Shown: in pieces, positions 60,679 through 64,000 of the stretch | Layout: each line of letters opens with the position of its first letter | Numbering within the stretch: the first letter of the stretch is position 1 | Source of the DNA: Candidatus Regiella endosymbiont of Tuberolachnus salignus | GTDB taxonomy: Bacteria; Pseudomonadota; Gammaproteobacteria; Enterobacterales; Enterobacteriaceae | Assembly (NCBI RefSeq): GCF_964020115.1 | Contig: NZ_OZ026542.1 | Span: forward strand, 1,054,001-1,118,000 | Reading direction: 5' to 3' | Length of the DNA stretch: 64,000 bases | Position numbers and translations under genes: made by a program | The notes under the pieces: generated by a model | Database searches by the model: none | The model's input: the letters and a program-made list of their open reading frames with translations, nothing else | What the model was told of the DNA's origin: nothing

Positions 60679-60802
60679 TACCCTTCGCCTTTGAAGCCGC
60701 CGCGTTGTTGGCTGCGGGTGCTCGCCGAATCACGTAGTCTGTCTACGCTCATCGGTCTCACACCCTGGCCGCCTAGCGGAAACTTCAAAGGCGAAGGGTA
60801 TA
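60679..60802 (-). repeat. MITE-like repeat copy 10 (subfamily A) between sucC and sucB
   Basis: From TACCCTTCGCCTTTGAAGCC to GCGAAGGGTATA. The 124-bp palindrome sits within the suc operon. Confidence 0.85.
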
Positions 60803-60834
60803 ACCTCTGTGTTTTTTTGCCTGGGTTGATTTTT

Positions 60835-62058
60835 TTATACGTCGAGCAGCAAACGGGCTGGATCTTCCAGCATTTCCTTTATTGTCACTAAAAATCCTAC
60901 CGATTCCCGCCCATCGATTAAACGGTGATCATAAGAAAGCGCCAAATACATCATCGGCAAGATCACCACTTGACCATCAACTGCCATTGGCCGATCTTTA
61001 ATCGTATGCATGCCGAGGATGGCACTTTGTGGTGGGTTGATGATAGGGGTTGACATTAAGGAGCCGAAGACACCGCCATTGGTAATAGTAAAATTACCGC
61101 CGGTGAGTTCTTCTATTGTCAATTTTCCATCACGCCCTTTTATCGCCAGTGCTTTGATCTGTTTTTCAATTTCTGGCATGGATAGCGTATCTACATCACG
61201 TAGCACCGGTGTCACCAAACCACGGGGTGTAGAAATCGCAATACTGATATCAAAATAGTTGTGATACACCACATCAGTACCATCTATGGCTGCATTCACT
61301 TCTGGATAGCGTTTTAGCGCTTCAAGTACCGCTTTGATGTAAAAAGACATGAAACCTAAACGGATGCCGTGGCGTTTTTCAAAGGCTTCACTGTATTGTT
61401 TTCGTAGATCCATAACCGGTTTCATGTTGATTTCATTAAAAGTAGTCAACATGGCGGTGTTGTTTTTTGCTTCCAATAAACGTTCAGCAATCCGTTTACG
61501 TAGGCGCGTCATGGGGACACGTTTTTCACGCAGCTGATTTAACACAGGGATAGCCGTTGGCGCTTCTTTTTTCGTATTCGAGCCGGTTAAATTTTTTTGC
61601 TGGACTAAATACTGATCGATATCTTCACGTGTGATACGACCGCCGACGCCACTGCCTTTGATCATACTGGCATTGATATTATGCTCTGCTATCAAACGAC
61701 GAATGGCAGGGCTCAGCGCATCGTTAGTCACTTCTGCTGACTTAGGGGATCTATCCTGATTGGTGTTTGCCGTTTTCTTCTCTGGTGGTTTTGCTTCTAT
61801 GGTTTTATTCGCACTATCGTTGGGATTAATAGAGCCAACCCGCTGTTTTGCTAGCACAGTAGCCCCTTCGTCTTCATAAATCTTTTCCAGAGTACCTGAT
61901 TGGCTGGCCGGTACTTCTAAAATCACTTTATCAGTTTCAATTTCTAATAGAATTTCATCACGCTGGATGGTATCACCTGGTTTTTTATGCCAGGTGGCCA
62001 CTGTCGCATCAGTCACCGATTCAGGTAGATCAGGAACCAAAATATCTACGCTCGTCAT
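60835..62058 (-). CDS. sucB: 2-oxoglutarate dehydrogenase E2 (dihydrolipoyl succinyltransferase)
   Basis: 407 residues (E. coli: 405). Lipoyl domain with lipoylated Lys44 in IETDKVILE, a flexible linker, the E1/E3-binding domain ([16 protein letters not shown], about 116-150) and the catalytic domain with His378 and Asp382 in SYDHRLIDG. It forms the 24-subunit core of the complex. Starts 26 bases after the sucA stop. Confidence 0.97.
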   Translation of the reverse strand: MTSVDILVPDLPESVTDATVATWHKKPGDTIQRDEILLEIETDKVILEVPASQSGTLEKIYEDEGATVLAKQRVGSINPNDSANKTIEAKPPEKKTANTNQDRSPKSAEVTNDALSPAIRRLIAEHNINASMIKGSGVGGRITREDIDQYLVQQKNLTGSNTKKEAPTAIPVLNQLREKRVPMTRLRKRIAERLLEAKNNTAMLTTFNEINMKPVMDLRKQYSEAFEKRHGIRLGFMSFYIKAVLEALKRYPEVNAAIDGTDVVYHNYFDISIAISTPRGLVTPVLRDVDTLSMPEIEKQIKALAIKGRDGKLTIEELTGGNFTITNGGVFGSLMSTPIINPPQSAILGMHTIKDRPMAVDGQVVILPMMYLALSYDHRLIDGRESVGFLVTIKEMLEDPARLLLDV

Positions 62059-62084
62059 TATTTTTATACCTTATAATTAAATAA

Positions 62085-64000
62085 TCAGCTATTTAACGCG
62101 TCATTCACCAAATCTTGTTGCTGTTTTTGATGTACTGACATATACCCCACCGCCGGTGATGCTGAAGAAGGGCGACCGGCATAACGTAACGACGCTCCCT
62201 GTGGTATCACTTCATAAAAATTATGTTGGCTACAATACCAAGCGCCTTGATTAAGCGGCTCTTCCTGACACCAAACAAAATCACGTACATGGGCGTAATC
62301 TTCCAGCAGCTGTTTGATGACAACATGTGGAAACGGATAGAGTTGCTCGATACGTATAATGGCGATATTGGTTTGCTTATTTTCACGACGCTGTTTTAGT
62401 AAGTCATAATAGACTTTGCCTGAACAGATCAGGACGCGGTCAATTTTTTTCGCATTCAGTGGATCAATCTCACCAATGGCGGGTTGAAAAGTGCCATTGG
62501 CCAATTCGTCAAGAGAAGAGGTCGCCAAGGGATGACGGAGCAACGATTTGGGTGACATAACAATCAATGGCCGACGCATACCGCGTAACGCTTGACGACG
62601 TAACATGTGGTAAACCTGTGCCGGTGTTGATGGAACGCAGACTTGCATATTTTGCTCAGCACAAAGTTGCAGATAACGTTCCAAACGGGCAGAAGAATGT
62701 TCAGGGCCCTGGCCTTCGTAACCATGTGGTAATAACATGACTAAACCACACATTCTGCCCCATTTTTGTTCACCCGAGCTGATAAACTGATCGATAACCA
62801 CTTGCGCGCCATTGGCAAAGTCGCCAAATTGCGCCTCCCAGATGGTTAAGGTGCGCGGTTCAGCGGTCGCATAGCCGTATTCAAATGCCAGTACCGCTTC
62901 TTCTGATAGCACTGAATCCCAAACTTGAAATTTGCCTGCTGGCTTCTGGGTATCTTTGATATTGGCTAATGGCAGGTAAACAGAGCCGTCTTCCTGATTA
63001 TGAATTACGGCATGACGATGAAAGAAAGTCCCACGGGCGGCATCTTCACCCGATAAACGCACAGAAATGCCTTCATCAATCAGAGTGGCGTAAGCCAAAT
63101 TTTCAGCGGCACCCCAGTCAAATGGCTTATTTTCTTCTATCATTTTGCGCCGATCAGAGTAAATTTTATCCACGCGCGGTTGCATTGTTATCGTGTCTGG
63201 TACAGTGCTAATAGATTGGGCTAAGTTTTGTAAATGTTGCTTATCCACTTGGCTGTGATACTCGGCGTCCCATTCATGCTTAAGATAAGGAGACCAGGTA
63301 TCAGAATTCATTGTCATCGGACGCCATTCTTTAACCACGCAATCGCCGTGCTCTAAAGCATCACGATACAAATTGGCTTTTTCCGTATCCTCTCCCGGAT
63401 TAATTATTTTTTGTTCAATGAGCTTATCAGCATAGATTTTACGCGGCGTAGGATGTTGGGTGATTTTCTGATACATAAGAGGTTGTGTTGCATTGGGCTC
63501 GTCCGCTTCGTTATGGCCGTGGCGCCGATAACAGACTAAATCAATCATCACATCGCGTTTAAATTTGTTCCGAAAATCTAAGGCTACGCGGGTGACAAAG
63601 GCCACTGCTTCCGGATCATCGGCATTAACGTGAAAAATCGGTGCTTGCACCATTTTAGCAATGTCAGTGCAGTATTCTGTAGAACGCGCATCTTGCGGAT
63701 TAGAAGTAGTAAAACCAATCTGGTTGTTAATCACAATACGTATGGTACCACCCACTTCATAACCGCGTGCTTGTGACATATTTAGCGTTTCTTGCACCAC
63801 CCCTTGACCGGTAATGGCGGCATCACCGTGAATAGTAATAGGTAATACCTTATCACTTTGCATTTCAGTTAAACGATCACGGCGGGCACGTACTGAGCCT
63901 ATGACTACCGGGCTAACAATTTCTAAATGAGAAGGATTGAACGCTAACGCCAGGTGTATCAGATTTTTTTCTATTGCTAGATCAGATGAAAATCCTTGGT
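62085..64000 (-). CDS. sucA: 2-oxoglutarate dehydrogenase E1, 5' part off the window
   Basis: The frame is open to the right edge (GFSSDLAIEKN, NPSHLEIVSPVVIGSVRAR), so about 638 of some 935 residues are visible. GDAAITGQGVVQETLNM is the thiamine-diphosphate-binding region, and RRHGHNEADEP and the AEPRTLTIWEAQFGDFANGAQ segment are conserved. It decarboxylates 2-oxoglutarate. An internal Met at 63863 is not the true start. Confidence 0.97.
   Translation of the reverse strand, partial: QGFSSDLAIEKNLIHLALAFNPSHLEIVSPVVIGSVRARRDRLTEMQSDKVLPITIHGDAAITGQGVVQETLNMSQARGYEVGGTIRIVINNQIGFTTSNPQDARSTEYCTDIAKMVQAPIFHVNADDPEAVAFVTRVALDFRNKFKRDVMIDLVCYRRHGHNEADEPNATQPLMYQKITQHPTPRKIYADKLIEQKIINPGEDTEKANLYRDALEHGDCVVKEWRPMTMNSDTWSPYLKHEWDAEYHSQVDKQHLQNLAQSISTVPDTITMQPRVDKIYSDRRKMIEENKPFDWGAAENLAYATLIDEGISVRLSGEDAARGTFFHRHAVIHNQEDGSVYLPLANIKDTQKPAGKFQVWDSVLSEEAVLAFEYGYATAEPRTLTIWEAQFGDFANGAQVVIDQFISSGEQKWGRMCGLVMLLPHGYEGQGPEHSSARLERYLQLCAEQNMQVCVPSTPAQVYHMLRRQALRGMRRPLIVMSPKSLLRHPLATSSLDELANGTFQPAIGEIDPLNAKKIDRVLICSGKVYYDLLKQRRENKQTNIAIIRIEQLYPFPHVVIKQLLEDYAHVRDFVWCQEEPLNQGAWYCSQHNFYEVIPQGASLRYAGRPSSASPAVGYMSVHQKQQQDLVNDALNS

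Overview
The window looks like a chromosome segment of a gamma-proteobacterial insect endosymbiont (Enterobacterales). A facultative aphid symbiont of the Candidatus Regiella / Hamiltonella type is my best guess. That rests on an enterobacterial sucABCD operon and map, a P2-type prophage, several decaying toxin-type genes, and a heavy load of identical insertion sequences and short palindromic repeats. No rRNA, tRNA or CRISPR array was found.

Layout. 1-4.2 kb: a C80-protease-like gene that runs off the left edge, a fimbrial gene remnant, a small exported NTF2-like protein and a metzincin protease cut by an IS. 4.2-6.3 kb: IS21-family copy 1. 6.3-11.2 kb: trbH, trbI, trbJ (interrupted by an IS5-type element) and trbL, the second half of a Trb/VirB type IV secretion operon. 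11.2-13.8 kb: two unrecognised genes among MITE-like repeats and an RTX-repeat fragment. 13.8-15.9 kb: IS21 copy 2, inverted. 15.9-22.7 kb: remnant of prophage 1 (lysis cassette, KilA-N, terminase, toxin-antitoxin pair, portal). 22.7-24.8 kb: IS21 copy 3. 24.8-48.6 kb: a P2-like prophage with nearly the complete head and tail gene set, a cos site, replication gene A and two moron-type toxin-antitoxin pairs, but no integrase, repressor or late activator. 48.6-50.8 kb: IS21 copy 4. 50.7-56.6 kb: trbG-F-E-D-C-B, the first half of the Trb operon. 57-58.4 kb: map inside an inverted repeat, and a trbM/kikA-like gene. 58.6-64 kb: sucD, sucC, sucB and the 3' part of sucA.

How it fits together. The two Trb blocks read as one former trbBCDEFGHIJL operon. 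The truncated trbG end and the trbH upstream flank share a 5-bp GTAGG, and joining them restores a plausible TrbG C-terminus. Both broken ends touch the same (right) end of an IS21 copy, which one ordinary insertion cannot produce. Together with the IS5-type disruption of trbJ and a MITE-like element read in frame inside trbI, the secretion system looks decayed or rearranged. Four IS21 copies, which differ at only one base that I noticed, mark every major boundary, so they are probable recombination points and also places where an assembly could be misjoined. The central-metabolism genes at the right end look intact.
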